A DNA stretch of 64,000 bases from Rhodospirillaceae bacterium UBA1479 (GTDB taxonomy: Bacteria; Pseudomonadota; Alphaproteobacteria; Rhodospirillales; Casp-alpha2), in contig DCRZ01000002.1 in the NCBI GenBank assembly GCA_002325375.1, positions 735,198 to 799,197 on the forward strand, in the 5' to 3' direction. Position numbers and translations under genes: made by a program. Position 1 is the first letter of the stretch. Each line of letters begins with the position of its first letter. The notes below the pieces were generated by a model. It was given only the letters and a program-made list of their open reading frames with translations. It did no database searches and was not told where the DNA came from. This document shows, piece by piece, positions 18,077 through 26,386 of the stretch.

Positions 18077-18201
18077 AAACCCCGGACAATATCCATAACG
18101 GGACGCGTTGCTTGCAGACACAACGGTCTGTAGGCAGCGCGCCCGCGATGGCCTAAACTCTCCCGACTTGGGTTTGGGAAGATGAGGAGAGGCGGCGGTA
18201 C

Positions 18202-18897
18202 ATGCCCGCAGATGCCGATCACATGCTCGTCCGCTATATCATCGACAGCGAAGACGGGTCGCGCGAGATGTTCAACCTGGATATCTCTCTGCCGGAAGTC
18301 GCGCTGACACAGCCCGACCCTGCGAACCTGCCCGAGTGGACGCGCCTGGATTATCACAAGTGCCAGCATTGCCCGCTGACCAAGCAGACCCACCCCCATT
18401 GTCCGGTCGCCGCCCTTTTGGTCGATTACAGCCAGCGGGTCGGGCGCATGGTGTCCTACGCCCAGGTCGATCTGACGGTCGAACAGGGAACGACGACGAC
18501 CACGGCCAAGGTGTCGGCACAGGAAGCCTTGCGCTCGGTCCTCGGGCTGGTGATGGCGACCAGCGGCTGTCCGCATATGTCGTTCTTCCGGCCGTTGGCG
18601 CGCTACCACGTGCCCTTGGCGGACATGGAACTGACGATCCTGCGCGCCATGTCGTTCTATCTGGTCGGCCAGTACTTCGGCGGCAAGGAAAAGCCCGACT
18701 GGGACACCAGTTTCGACGGCCTGCTCGCGATCTACAAGAATGCGCAGGAGGTCAACAAAGGCATGGCGGACCGCCTGCGCAGTGCCCAAGTATTCACGGA
18801 GCTCAACTGGCTGGCGGCGCTGGACACCTTCGCCGGGATGATGCCGCTGACCATCGAGCGCTCGCTTTTGAAGGCCAAGGCCTACTTTCTGAACTAG
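18202..18897 (+). CDS. Conserved cysteine-rich protein of unknown function
   Basis: A 231-residue soluble protein without a signal peptide. Its N-terminal half has cysteines in metal-site spacing: YHKCQHCPL (about residue 50), a CPVA motif about 15 residues later (PHCPVAALL), and SGCPHMSFF (about 123). This suggests a bound metal or cofactor. The rest is predicted helical. I recall similar proteins as an uncharacterised family (possibly DUF6901), but am not sure. The next gene, 31 nt downstream, encodes a cupin dioxygenase, and the two probably form an operon. Confidence 0.7.
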   Translation: MPADADHMLVRYIIDSEDGSREMFNLDISLPEVALTQPDPANLPEWTRLDYHKCQHCPLTKQTHPHCPVAALLVDYSQRVGRMVSYAQVDLTVEQGTTTTTAKVSAQEALRSVLGLVMATSGCPHMSFFRPLARYHVPLADMELTILRAMSFYLVGQYFGGKEKPDWDTSFDGLLAIYKNAQEVNKGMADRLRSAQVFTELNWLAALDTFAGMMPLTIERSLLKAKAYFLN

Positions 18898-18928
18898 CCC
18901 CCACTGACGAAAAGCAGACGAGACCACC

Positions 18929-19510
18929 ATGAGCCCAGACAGCACCCATACCGAACAAACCCTGCCCGCCGGCGCCCAATCGGACGGCCGCGTCGCCGCC
19001 GAAGACCTGCCCGCCCCCTATGACGGCCCCCGGCCGCAGGACGCCCTGCCGGAATTGTTCATTCAGGACGGCTATGCCAACGACGACCCGCGCCTGTGGG
19101 TGCCGCTGGCCCCGGGGCGCTGGTCGCGGCCGTTGTGCCTGAACGTGTCCAACGGCTATTGGGTGCATCTGACCAAGGTGGTCGGCGGCGGCCTGCTGTC
19201 GCGTCACCGCCATCCCGCGCCGGTGCATGGTTTCGTCATCAAGGGCCGCTGGCGCTATCTGGAACGGGACTGGATCGCCGAGGCCGGGTCCTACCTGTAC
19301 GAACCCCCGGGCGACATCCACACCCTGGTGGTGGAACCGGACTGCGACGAGATGATCACCTTGTTCCACAACTCGGGTGCCTTGATCTATTGCGACGCGG
19401 ACGGCAACACGGTCGGCACCACCGACGTGTTCGACCGGGTCGACGCCTGCCGCAAGCATTTCACCGAGGTCGGCCTGGGTGCCGATTACGTGGAACGGTT
19501 TATCCGCTAA
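18929..19510 (+). CDS. 2,4'-dihydroxyacetophenone dioxygenase family cupin
   Basis: A 193-residue cupin. The metal ligands are visible as H93-x-H95 (SRHRHPAPVHGFV), with E125 (YEPPGDIH) and H131, typical of a mononuclear Fe or Mn dioxygenase. The sequence pattern (SNGYWVHLTKV, FVIKGRWRYLE) is that of the 2,4'-dihydroxyacetophenone dioxygenase family. The name-giving activity cleaves an aryl ketone C-C bond, but actual substrate here is unknown. It follows the Cys-rich gene and precedes a palindromic repeat. Confidence 0.82.
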   Translation: MSPDSTHTEQTLPAGAQSDGRVAAEDLPAPYDGPRPQDALPELFIQDGYANDDPRLWVPLAPGRWSRPLCLNVSNGYWVHLTKVVGGGLLSRHRHPAPVHGFVIKGRWRYLERDWIAEAGSYLYEPPGDIHTLVVEPDCDEMITLFHNSGALIYCDADGNTVGTTDVFDRVDACRKHFTEVGLGADYVERFIR

Positions 19511-19524
19511 GGATTTTCGCTTCA

Positions 19525-19625
19525 CCCCCCTCACCCTGTCCCTCTCCCCCGTGGCCGGGGGCGAGGGGACTCACGGACGGACACGCCCTCTCCCCCCGCG
19601 GGGGAGAGGGTTGGGGTGAGGGGCG
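19525..19625. repeat. REP-like palindromic repeat element
   Basis: A 101-bp G/C palindrome. Outer arms CCCCTCACCC...CTCCCCC (19527-19550) and its near-complement (19600-19623) match over 24 bases with few mismatches, and two smaller hairpins lie inside. The CCCTCACCC...GGGTGAGGG pattern is characteristic of dispersed REP-type elements in GC-rich proteobacteria. It sits between convergent genes, where it may act as a bidirectional terminator; copies elsewhere cannot be checked here. Confidence 0.75.
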
Positions 19626-19643
19626 TTTCCTCGAAATCTTCCG

Positions 19644-20318
19644 CTAAGCCAAAACCACCAAGGCATCCACGGCGACCGGGCGGTCGCCCGCGATGATCAC
19701 CGGGTTGACGTCGATCTCGGCGATTTCCGGATGGGCCAGGGCGGCCGCGCCCACGCCGATGATGGCTTGTGCCAGGGCGATGCGGTCGACGGCTGCCATG
19801 CCCCGGTAGGGGCCGAGCAGCGCCTTGGCGCGGATGTCATCCATCATCGCAAGGGCGTCCCGTTCGCTGACCGGGGCCAGACGCAGGACCGTGTCGTTCA
19901 GGGCTTCGGCGAAGATGCCGCCGAGACCGAAGGTGACGCAGGGGCCGTACTGCGCGTCCCGCGCCATGCCGATCAGGAATTCCCGCTTGCCGGACGCCAT
20001 TTCCTGGACCAGCAGAGTGCCGCCCGGGGGCAGCTTGGCCATCAGGCGGGCCGCCGCCGCCCGGACCGCGTCCGCGTCGGCCAGGCCGATCTCGACCAAT
20101 CCGGCCTCGGTCTTATGGGCGAGGTCCGGGGCATTGCCCTTGAGCGCCACGGGAAAACCGATTTCGGCGGCGGCCTGTGCCGCCGTGTCCGCGTCGGCGG
20201 CAAGGCGTTCCGCCGTCACCGGCACGCCGTAAGCGGCCAGGATCTGCTTGGACTGGTGTTCCGACAGGGTGCGGGAGCCCTGGGCGCGGGCGTTCTTGAT
20301 GATCTCGGCCGGGGTCAT
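19644..20318 (-). CDS. ADP-forming acyl-CoA synthetase, ATP-grasp (beta) subunit
   Basis: A 224-residue ATP-grasp protein of the NDP-forming acetyl-CoA synthetase family. It has a helical start (LSEHQSKQILAAYGVPV), PVALKGNAPDLAHKTEAGLV, a glycine-rich loop (PGGTLLVQEM) and a C-terminal EIDVNPVI metal-binding motif. It partners the CoA-binding subunit encoded upstream; their genes overlap by 4 nt (ATGA at 20315-20318), so translation is coupled. Together they would interconvert acyl-CoA, ADP and phosphate with free acid and ATP. GGGGAGGA precedes the ATG at 20318; the frame is open to 20756 but that part overlaps the partner gene. Confidence 0.85.
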   Translation of the reverse strand: MTPAEIIKNARAQGSRTLSEHQSKQILAAYGVPVTAERLAADADTAAQAAAEIGFPVALKGNAPDLAHKTEAGLVEIGLADADAVRAAAARLMAKLPPGGTLLVQEMASGKREFLIGMARDAQYGPCVTFGLGGIFAEALNDTVLRLAPVSERDALAMMDDIRAKALLGPYRGMAAVDRIALAQAIIGVGAAALAHPEIAEIDVNPVIIAGDRPVAVDALVVLA

Positions 20319-21730
20319 CGGTTGTCCTCCCCACGGGCGTCCAGGAAGCGCCGGTAATCCAGCAGCGCCCGCATGGCGCGCACGGCGCCCCGGGCCGAGA
20401 AATACAACGGCATTTGATTGCGCTTGATCTGCGGGATCGCCTGGGCGGCCAGGGACTGCGCCCCGGTCCAGGCGATGATCACGGGCTTGCCGGTCGCTCG
20501 CGCGGCCTCGGTGAAGATGTCGCAATAGAAACTGGCGCGCGGCTCGCCCACCATGGTGACGAGCAGGAACACGCCGTCGATCGTGTCCTGTTCCAGGACC
20601 GTACGGATGGTGTCCTGGTATCCCGTGGGGGAGCTTCGGATCTGCTGCGTCACGTCGATGGGATTGCGCAATGCGCCGAACGGCGGGATGAATTGTTTGA
20701 GCGTTTCCTGGGCCGATTGCGGTAGTTCCGGCACGTCGAGGCCGAAGCGGTGGCATTCGTCGGCGCAGACGCCGCAGATGCCGCCCGACGGCCCGATCAG
20801 GCCCATGCGGGGGCCCTTCGGCAGTTTATCCAGCAGGCGGGAAAAGGTGATCGCCGTCGGCAGCAGGTCGGCCGCGTCGTCGACCCGGACAACGCCGTAC
20901 TTGCGGCACACGGCGTCGAACACGGCGTCGGAGCCGACCATGGCCCCGGTATGGGACGCGGCGGCGGCGGCGGAAACCTCGGACAGGCCGATCTTGTAGA
21001 CCACCACGGGCTTGCCCGCCTGGGCCGCCTTGGCGCAGGCGCGGGTGAATTTGCCGGGGTCGCGGATGCCTTCGATGAACAGGGCGACAACCTTGGTGTC
21101 CGCATCGTCGGCGAGATAATCCAGATAGTCGGCGACCTGCAGGTCGGCCTCGTTGCCGACGGAAATCCAATGGCTGAACCCGCCCTGTTCCTCGTTCCCG
21201 GTGCCGAGCATGGAGCCGCCGACGGCCCCCGATTGGGTCAGGAAGGCGATGTCGCCCTTGTTGAAGCGGGGCATGGCGCAGACCATGGAGGTGCAGCACA
21301 CCATGTCGTTGGCGATGGAAATCATGCCGTTGGTGTTGGGCCCGCAGAACCGCACCCCACCTTCCTTGGCGGCGGCGATCAGGTCGGCTTCCAATTCCGG
21401 CTCCCCGGCTTCGGAAAAGCCGGACGCCAGCACGATGGCCGTCTTCACGCCCTTGACGCCGCAGTCCTTCATCACGGCGACGCTGGCCTTGGCCGGCACG
21501 GCGATCAGGGCGAGGTCGATGTCGTCCGGGATGTCCTTCACGCTGGGATAACAGGCGAGGCCCCGGATTTCCGTTTCCTTCGGATTCACGGGATAGACCT
21601 TGCCCGGATAGTTATGGGCGAGCAGATAATTTAGCGCGACCGTGCCCAGCTTGTCGCCGCCGGTCTCGGTCTTTTGTTGGGACGCGCCGACGATGGCGAC
21701 GGAGCGCGCCCGGATCATGGCGTCAAGCAC
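20315..21730 (-). CDS. ADP-forming acyl-CoA synthetase, CoA-binding (alpha) subunit
   Basis: A 471-residue protein with an N-terminal CoA-binding Rossmann domain (IVGASQQKTETGGDKLG at about 13-30) and two succinyl-CoA synthetase-like domains. The phosphorylated His is in ASHTGAMVGSD, near residue 260. It pairs with the ATP-grasp subunit to make an NDP-forming acyl-CoA synthetase, which in archaea and bacteria works on organic acids such as acetate, propionate or aryl acids. It lies in a minus-strand operon after the enoyl-CoA hydratase gene, so it probably activates or releases acids of the same catabolic pathway. Confidence 0.87.
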   Translation of the reverse strand: MLDAMIRARSVAIVGASQQKTETGGDKLGTVALNYLLAHNYPGKVYPVNPKETEIRGLACYPSVKDIPDDIDLALIAVPAKASVAVMKDCGVKGVKTAIVLASGFSEAGEPELEADLIAAAKEGGVRFCGPNTNGMISIANDMVCCTSMVCAMPRFNKGDIAFLTQSGAVGGSMLGTGNEEQGGFSHWISVGNEADLQVADYLDYLADDADTKVVALFIEGIRDPGKFTRACAKAAQAGKPVVVYKIGLSEVSAAAAASHTGAMVGSDAVFDAVCRKYGVVRVDDAADLLPTAITFSRLLDKLPKGPRMGLIGPSGGICGVCADECHRFGLDVPELPQSAQETLKQFIPPFGALRNPIDVTQQIRSSPTGYQDTIRTVLEQDTIDGVFLLVTMVGEPRASFYCDIFTEAARATGKPVIIAWTGAQSLAAQAIPQIKRNQMPLYFSARGAVRAMRALLDYRRFLDARGEDNR

Positions 21731-21735
21731 GGCCG

Positions 21736-22551
21736 TTATTCCTTGTCGTTGCCTTTGTTCTTGGACTTGGCCTCAAGCATCTCGGCCATGGCGTTGACGG
21801 CTTCCTCATGCTCCGGCGTGTTATGGGCCAGGGCCTGGAATGCCGCCGACATTTCCAACAGGGTGTCGAGCCGCGCGTGATGGCTTTCCCGCAACAGGCG
21901 CTTGGTCAGGCGCAGGGCATGGCCCGGATTGCAGGCGATGCGGTCGGCCAGTTCGTTGGCGGCGGTCATCAGGTCGTCCGCCGCGACGACCTTGGACACC
22001 AGCCCACAGCCGAGCGCTTCCTGGGCGTCGATGGTGTCGCCGGTGAAGGCCATTTCATAGGCCTTGGAAAAGCCGACGGCGCGGGGCAGGAAATAAGCCC
22101 CGCCGTCGCCGGGAATGATGCCCAGCTTGACGAAGCTTTCCGCGAACTTGGCGTGCTCCGACGCGATGCGGATGTCGCACATGGTCGCCAGGTCGCAACC
22201 GGCGCCGATGGCCGCGCCGTTGACGGCGGCGATGGTCGGCACCTCGATGTTGTAGAACGCCTTGGGGATGCGCTGGATGCCCTTCAGGTAATTGCTTCTG
22301 ATTTCGGCGGGGATGCCCTGGGACAGGCCGGTTCTGTTTCGCATAGCGAAAATATTCCCACCGGCGCTGAAGGCTTTTCCCGCCCCCGTCAGGATCACGA
22401 CCTTGACGCTGGGGTCGTTGTTGACCCGCTCGCAGGCGTCGACGAAATCCTGGGATTGGATTTTTCCCGACAGAGAATTGCGCTTTTCCGGGTTGTTCAT
22501 GGTCAAAGTGACCACGTTGTCCCGCTGTTCATAAAGTAGGAAGTGTTCCAT
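21736..22551 (-). CDS. Enoyl-CoA hydratase/isomerase family protein
   Basis: A 271-residue crotonase-fold protein. The oxyanion-hole region reads FSAGGNIFAM (around 60) and the conserved IGAGCDLATMCDIRIAS motif follows. One catalytic Glu is in FAESFVKLG, while the loop IIPGDGG has Asp at the position often taken by another acid. It would hydrate or isomerise an enoyl-CoA thioester in a beta-oxidation-type pathway. It begins a minus-strand operon with the ADP-forming synthetase and is divergent from two acyl-CoA dehydrogenase genes. A candidate operator lies 62 bp upstream. Confidence 0.88.
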   Translation of the reverse strand: MEHFLLYEQRDNVVTLTMNNPEKRNSLSGKIQSQDFVDACERVNNDPSVKVVILTGAGKAFSAGGNIFAMRNRTGLSQGIPAEIRSNYLKGIQRIPKAFYNIEVPTIAAVNGAAIGAGCDLATMCDIRIASEHAKFAESFVKLGIIPGDGGAYFLPRAVGFSKAYEMAFTGDTIDAQEALGCGLVSKVVAADDLMTAANELADRIACNPGHALRLTKRLLRESHHARLDTLLEMSAAFQALAHNTPEHEEAVNAMAEMLEAKSKNKGNDKE

Positions 22552-22613
22552 TTTTCCGACCCAGCTGTTTCCTTATGGTCTTGTTGTAAACCATCCTGTG
22601 GCGTTATAAAACG

Positions 22614-22625
22614 ATTGTATACAAT
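22614..22625. promoter_or_regulatory. Perfect palindrome ATTGTATACAAT, candidate operator
   Basis: A perfect 12-bp palindrome in the 102-bp gap between the divergent enoyl-CoA hydratase and acyl-CoA dehydrogenase genes. It is identical to the site at 49210-49221 and one base different from 6099-6110. The central GTATAC with flanking T/A resembles operators of the FadR subfamily of GntR regulators, which often sense acyl-CoA or organic acids. A site here could control both divergent transcripts. Confidence 0.6.
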
Positions 22626-22653
22626 CTGAACCAAGAAAATTAGGATTTAAATC

Positions 22654-23805
22654 TTGGAGGACATTCGTTTCACGCCGGGCCTTCTGCCGCCCGAGGCCGA
22701 GGCCCTTCGCGCCGAGGTCCGCACCTTCATCGCCGATCACCTTAAGGGCTATCCGGGCGTCAAGCGCGCCAAATCCTGGTCCGGGGCCGACCCGGAATTT
22801 TCCAAGGCCATGGGGGCCCGTGGTTGGATCGGCATGACCTGGCCCCAGGAATACGGCGGCGGCGGGCGCAGCTTTCTCGAACGCTACGTGGTGCTGGAGG
22901 AAATGCTGGCCGCCGGTGCCCCCGTTTCCGCCCATTGGGTGGCCGACCGGCAGAGCGGCCCCTTGCTGCTGAAGTTCGGCACGGAAGAGCAGCGCCGGAA
23001 ATACATCCCCGCCATCACGCGCGGCGAAAGCTATTTCTGCATCGGCATGAGCGAGCCCAATTCGGGCTCGGACCTCGCCTCGATCCGCACCCGGGCCGAG
23101 AAGACCGCCGACGGCTGGCGCATCAACGGCCAGAAAATCTGGACCTCCAAGGCCCATACGGCCCATCACATGATCGCCCTGGTGCGCACGCAACCCCAGG
23201 ACCCCAAGGACCGCCATGCGGGCCTGTCCCAGTTCCTCATCGACATGAAGGAAACCAAGGGCGTGACCATCCGCCCGATCCGCAACATGGCGGGCGAACA
23301 GATGTTCAACGAGGTGTTCTTCGAGGACGCGGAGGTGCCCGCCGACGCCCTGGTCGGGACCGAAGGCGGCGGCTGGGGCCAGGTGACCACGGAACTGGCG
23401 TTCGAGCGCAGCGGGCCGGAACGCTATCTCTCCAGCTATCAACTGCTGTTCGAACTGGTGCGCGAAATCGGTGCCGACGCGGGGCCGGCGGAAGCCGCCG
23501 GCATCGGGCGGCTGGCCGCACACCTGTCGACCTTGCGCCAGATGTCGATCTCCATCGCCACCATGCTGGAAAGCGGCGAAACGCCGAACCTGGCGGCGGC
23601 CATCGTCAAGGAACTGGGCGTCGCCTACGAACAGGACATGCCGGGCAAGGCCCACGACATCGCGGGCATCTCGCCGCGCATGGGCGGCGGCGACTTCGAT
23701 CAGGTCATGGCCTATATGACCATGGCAGCGCGGTCGTTCTCGCTGCGTGGCGGCACACGGGAAATCATGCGCGGGATCATCGCGCGCGGGCTGGGGTTGC
23801 GCTGA
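22654..23805 (+). CDS. Acyl-CoA dehydrogenase, first of two adjacent paralogues
   Basis: A 383-residue FAD-dependent acyl-CoA dehydrogenase with the three usual regions: helical N-domain, beta domain with the FAD-binding CIGMSEPNSGSDLAS stretch (about residue 130), and C-terminal helical domain. The position of the catalytic Glu of medium-chain type enzymes is occupied by Gly (LRGGTREIMRG, near 364), so the base may be elsewhere or in the partner. The start is TTG at 22654, with AGGA upstream. Its stop overlaps the start of a second dehydrogenase gene by 1 nt, suggesting a heteromeric enzyme. Confidence 0.88.
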   Translation: MEDIRFTPGLLPPEAEALRAEVRTFIADHLKGYPGVKRAKSWSGADPEFSKAMGARGWIGMTWPQEYGGGGRSFLERYVVLEEMLAAGAPVSAHWVADRQSGPLLLKFGTEEQRRKYIPAITRGESYFCIGMSEPNSGSDLASIRTRAEKTADGWRINGQKIWTSKAHTAHHMIALVRTQPQDPKDRHAGLSQFLIDMKETKGVTIRPIRNMAGEQMFNEVFFEDAEVPADALVGTEGGGWGQVTTELAFERSGPERYLSSYQLLFELVREIGADAGPAEAAGIGRLAAHLSTLRQMSISIATMLESGETPNLAAAIVKELGVAYEQDMPGKAHDIAGISPRMGGGDFDQVMAYMTMAARSFSLRGGTREIMRGIIARGLGLR

Positions 23806-24866
23806 TGACCGGAACAAGCGAAATGGCCAACATCCTGGCGGAAGCCGCCGGGCGTTTGTTGGAAGATCACGTGACCCGCGACGTCCTGGGCGCGGCCGAG
23901 GACGGCACTTGGCCCAGTGACCTGTGGCAAGTGCTGGAAGACAACGGCCTGACCCAGCCGCTTGCCCCGGAAGACCGCGGCGGCATGGGGGCGTCCTTTG
24001 CCGATGCCTTCGTCATTGCCTTCGCCGCCGGGCGCCGTCGCGCGCCGGTACCCCTGGTGGAAACCATGGCGGCGGGCTGGCTGCTGGGCCGGGCCGGAAT
24101 CGACGTGCCGCCTGGACCGCTTGCCTTGATTGACGGCGGCGCGGTGTTGACGTTCAAGGATGGTGCCCTTTCAGGTGTTGCCGAGGGCGTGCCCTGGGCG
24201 GCCCAGGCCGGACATCTGGTTGCCGAAATCGACGGCACGGTGGCGTTGATCCCCGCCGATGCCGTGACCATCACGTCCGACCGCAACATGGCGGGCGAGC
24301 CCCGCGATACGGTGACCTTCACCGAGGCCAAACCCTCGGCCACGGGGACCTTGGATCTGACCGCGACCCTGCCGGTCGCCCGCACCCTGGGGGCGCTGAT
24401 GCGCGCGGCCCAGATGGCGGGGGCCATGGAGGGGGCGGTGACCCTGGCCGTGCAGCACGCGGGCGACCGCGAACAGTTCGGGCGGCCCATCGCCAAGTTC
24501 CAGGCGATCCAGCAGATGCTGGCCCGCGCCGCCGCCCGCGCCGCCCAGGCGCGCAGCGCCGCCGAAACCGCCTTCCTCGCCCTCGACCGGGCGGGCGCTG
24601 ACCTGACGGATGCGGAATGGGATGTGGCGGCGGCCAAGGTCGTGGCCGGGGAGGCGGCGGAAATCGTCTACGACGCGGCCCATCAGACCCATGGCGCCAT
24701 CGGCTTCACCTACGAGCACGAACTGCATTTCACCACGCGCCGGCTTTGGGCCTGGCGGGGCGAGTTCGGGGCGGAAACCTATTGGGCCGGGGAAATCGGC
24801 AGGCGCGTGCTGGGGCGGGGCGCCGATAATTTGTGGCCGGACCTGACGGCGCGGCAGAAGGGCTGA
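23805..24866 (+). CDS. Acyl-CoA dehydrogenase-like protein, second paralogue
   Basis: A 353-residue acyl-CoA dehydrogenase-family protein, somewhat shorter and more divergent than its neighbour. The C-terminal domain is recognisable (QMAGAMEGAVTLAVQH, REQFGRPIAKFQAIQQMLA, HQTHGAIGFTYEHEL), but the N-terminal FAD-binding motifs are weak. It starts at 23805, sharing one base with the previous stop (TGATG). Such paired genes encode alpha2beta2 acyl-CoA dehydrogenases in cholesterol side-chain, dicarboxylate and aromatic degradation. The substrate here is unknown. The translation runs on from 22824 in this frame, which is a shadow of the first gene. Confidence 0.82.
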   Translation: MTGTSEMANILAEAAGRLLEDHVTRDVLGAAEDGTWPSDLWQVLEDNGLTQPLAPEDRGGMGASFADAFVIAFAAGRRRAPVPLVETMAAGWLLGRAGIDVPPGPLALIDGGAVLTFKDGALSGVAEGVPWAAQAGHLVAEIDGTVALIPADAVTITSDRNMAGEPRDTVTFTEAKPSATGTLDLTATLPVARTLGALMRAAQMAGAMEGAVTLAVQHAGDREQFGRPIAKFQAIQQMLARAAARAAQARSAAETAFLALDRAGADLTDAEWDVAAAKVVAGEAAEIVYDAAHQTHGAIGFTYEHELHFTTRRLWAWRGEFGAETYWAGEIGRRVLGRGADNLWPDLTARQKG

Positions 24867-24870
24867 GCGG

Positions 24871-25905
24871 TCAGACCGCCGCCGTCGCCGCCGTTGCCAG
24901 GAACGCGTCGACGTCGTCTTCCGGGGTGTTGAAGGCGGTGACCAGCCGGGTCTTGCGCCGGCCTTCCTCATCGGGACCCCGGTCATAGAACAGAAAGCCC
25001 TTGGCCTTCAGCGCTTCGGCCATGGGGGCGGGCAGGCGCGGGAACACCTGGTTGCCGTCGACGGCACCCACGATTTCCACGCCCAGATCCTTGAGGCCGT
25101 CCGCCAGCTTTTTCGCCATGGCATTGGAATGGCGCGCGTTCTCAAGCCACAGGCCGTCCGCCAGATAGGCCGCCATCTGCGCCGTCATCAGGCGCATCTT
25201 GGACAGCACATGGCCGGCGCGTTTCTGCCGATACAGAAATTCATCGCCCAGGGCCGGGTTGAACACCACCACGGCCTCCAGCGCCAGGGCCCCGTTCTTG
25301 GTGCCGCCGAAGCTGAGCACGTCGACCCCGGCCTTCCAGCTCATGTCGGCGGGCGAACAGTTGAGCCCGGCCAAGGCATTGGCGAAGCGTGCGCCGTCCA
25401 TATGCAGGGCAAGGCCGTGTTTGCGGCAGACATCGCCGATGGCGGCGATCTCATCCACCCGGTAAGCCGTTCCCTTTTCCGTCAGCTGCGTGACGCTGAC
25501 GGCGCGAACCTGGGAATAATGCTCGTCGCCCCGGCCTTCCAGGGTCGCGGCCTCGACCGCGTCCGGCGCGATCTTGCCGTCCGCGCCCGCAAGGCCGATC
25601 AGCCGCGCCCCACCCGAATACATCACCGGGCCGTTGCCTTCGTGGTCGAAGATATGCGCCGTCTCATGGCATACCAACGCCCCCCAGGACGGCGTGATGG
25701 AGGCCACGGCCAGTCCGTTGGCCGCCGTGCCCGTGGGCACGAAGAACACCTTGGCCTCGGTCTCGAACACCTCGCAGACGCGCTGGCGCGCGGCTTCCGT
25801 GCCGTCGTCATGGCCGTAAGGCATGGTCCGCCCGTCGTTGGCGGCGACGATGGCGGCCATAATATCCGGATGGGCGCCCGCCGTGTTGTCGGATGCGAAG
25901 TTCAT
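24871..25905 (-). CDS. Low-specificity L-threonine aldolase family protein
   Basis: A 344-residue PLP-dependent fold-type I enzyme. The PLP Lys is in SFGGTKNGAL (around residue 200), and the N-terminal motif FASDNTAGAHPDIM and HETAHIFDHEGNG match threonine aldolases, which split L-threonine or allo-threonine into glycine and acetaldehyde. The start at 25905 is supported by AAGGAG 10 nt upstream, although the frame stays open to 26031 (overlapping the JAMM gene). It converges with the acyl-CoA dehydrogenase genes with only 4 nt between them. Confidence 0.88.
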   Translation of the reverse strand: MNFASDNTAGAHPDIMAAIVAANDGRTMPYGHDDGTEAARQRVCEVFETEAKVFFVPTGTAANGLAVASITPSWGALVCHETAHIFDHEGNGPVMYSGGARLIGLAGADGKIAPDAVEAATLEGRGDEHYSQVRAVSVTQLTEKGTAYRVDEIAAIGDVCRKHGLALHMDGARFANALAGLNCSPADMSWKAGVDVLSFGGTKNGALALEAVVVFNPALGDEFLYRQKRAGHVLSKMRLMTAQMAAYLADGLWLENARHSNAMAKKLADGLKDLGVEIVGAVDGNQVFPRLPAPMAEALKAKGFLFYDRGPDEEGRRKTRLVTAFNTPEDDVDAFLATAATAAV

Positions 25906-25930
25906 GGGCGGGGGCTCCTTGGGGTTGGGA

Positions 25931-26365
25931 TTAGTCGGCGATGAGGTTGAGGGGGACAGCGTGAAAGGCCGAGCGGTCCGGATTGACGCCATGGGCGCGG
26001 GCATCGACGGCCTGGCCGTCCTTAACGGCAACGATGACCCAGATCAGGTCCGTCTCATAGGCCATTTTCAAATCCGTGGCGCTGGGCATGGCCGGGCCGC
26101 CGGGGTGGGAATGGTAATGGCCGACGATGCGCTCATCCGTGCCGTCCAGGGCCCGCATCAGATCGAACCGCACCTGGGGATCGACCTCGAACGAATCTTC
26201 GGCCTGTGTTTCGGTGACGTTGGGCGAGGGCACCATGCGGGTGACCAGGGTCTCGCCCTTGGCTGCACCGTCCCGGCCAGCCAGCAGGCCGCAGCACTCG
26301 TAGGGAAAGGCGGCCTCGGCGGCCTCGGTGATGCGCTCCAGCAGGGTTTGGGGGATGGTCAGCAC
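25931..26365 (-). CDS. JAB/MPN (JAMM) metalloprotease family protein
   Basis: A 144-residue single JAB1/MPN domain protein. The JAMM zinc motif is complete: E23 (YECCG), H85-S-H87-P and S95-x-x-D98 (SATD). Bacterial and archaeal stand-alone members act as isopeptidases on ubiquitin-like or sulfur-carrier proteins, or process thiocarboxylate carriers. No carrier protein or E1-like gene is adjacent. It is encoded 25 nt upstream of the threonine aldolase gene and 21 nt downstream of the next minus-strand gene, so these three are probably co-transcribed. Confidence 0.85.
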   Translation of the reverse strand: MLTIPQTLLERITEAAEAAFPYECCGLLAGRDGAAKGETLVTRMVPSPNVTETQAEDSFEVDPQVRFDLMRALDGTDERIVGHYHSHPGGPAMPSATDLKMAYETDLIWVIVAVKDGQAVDARAHGVNPDRSAFHAVPLNLIAD

Positions 26366-26386
26366 GGGAGCAGTCCTTCCCGTCGC

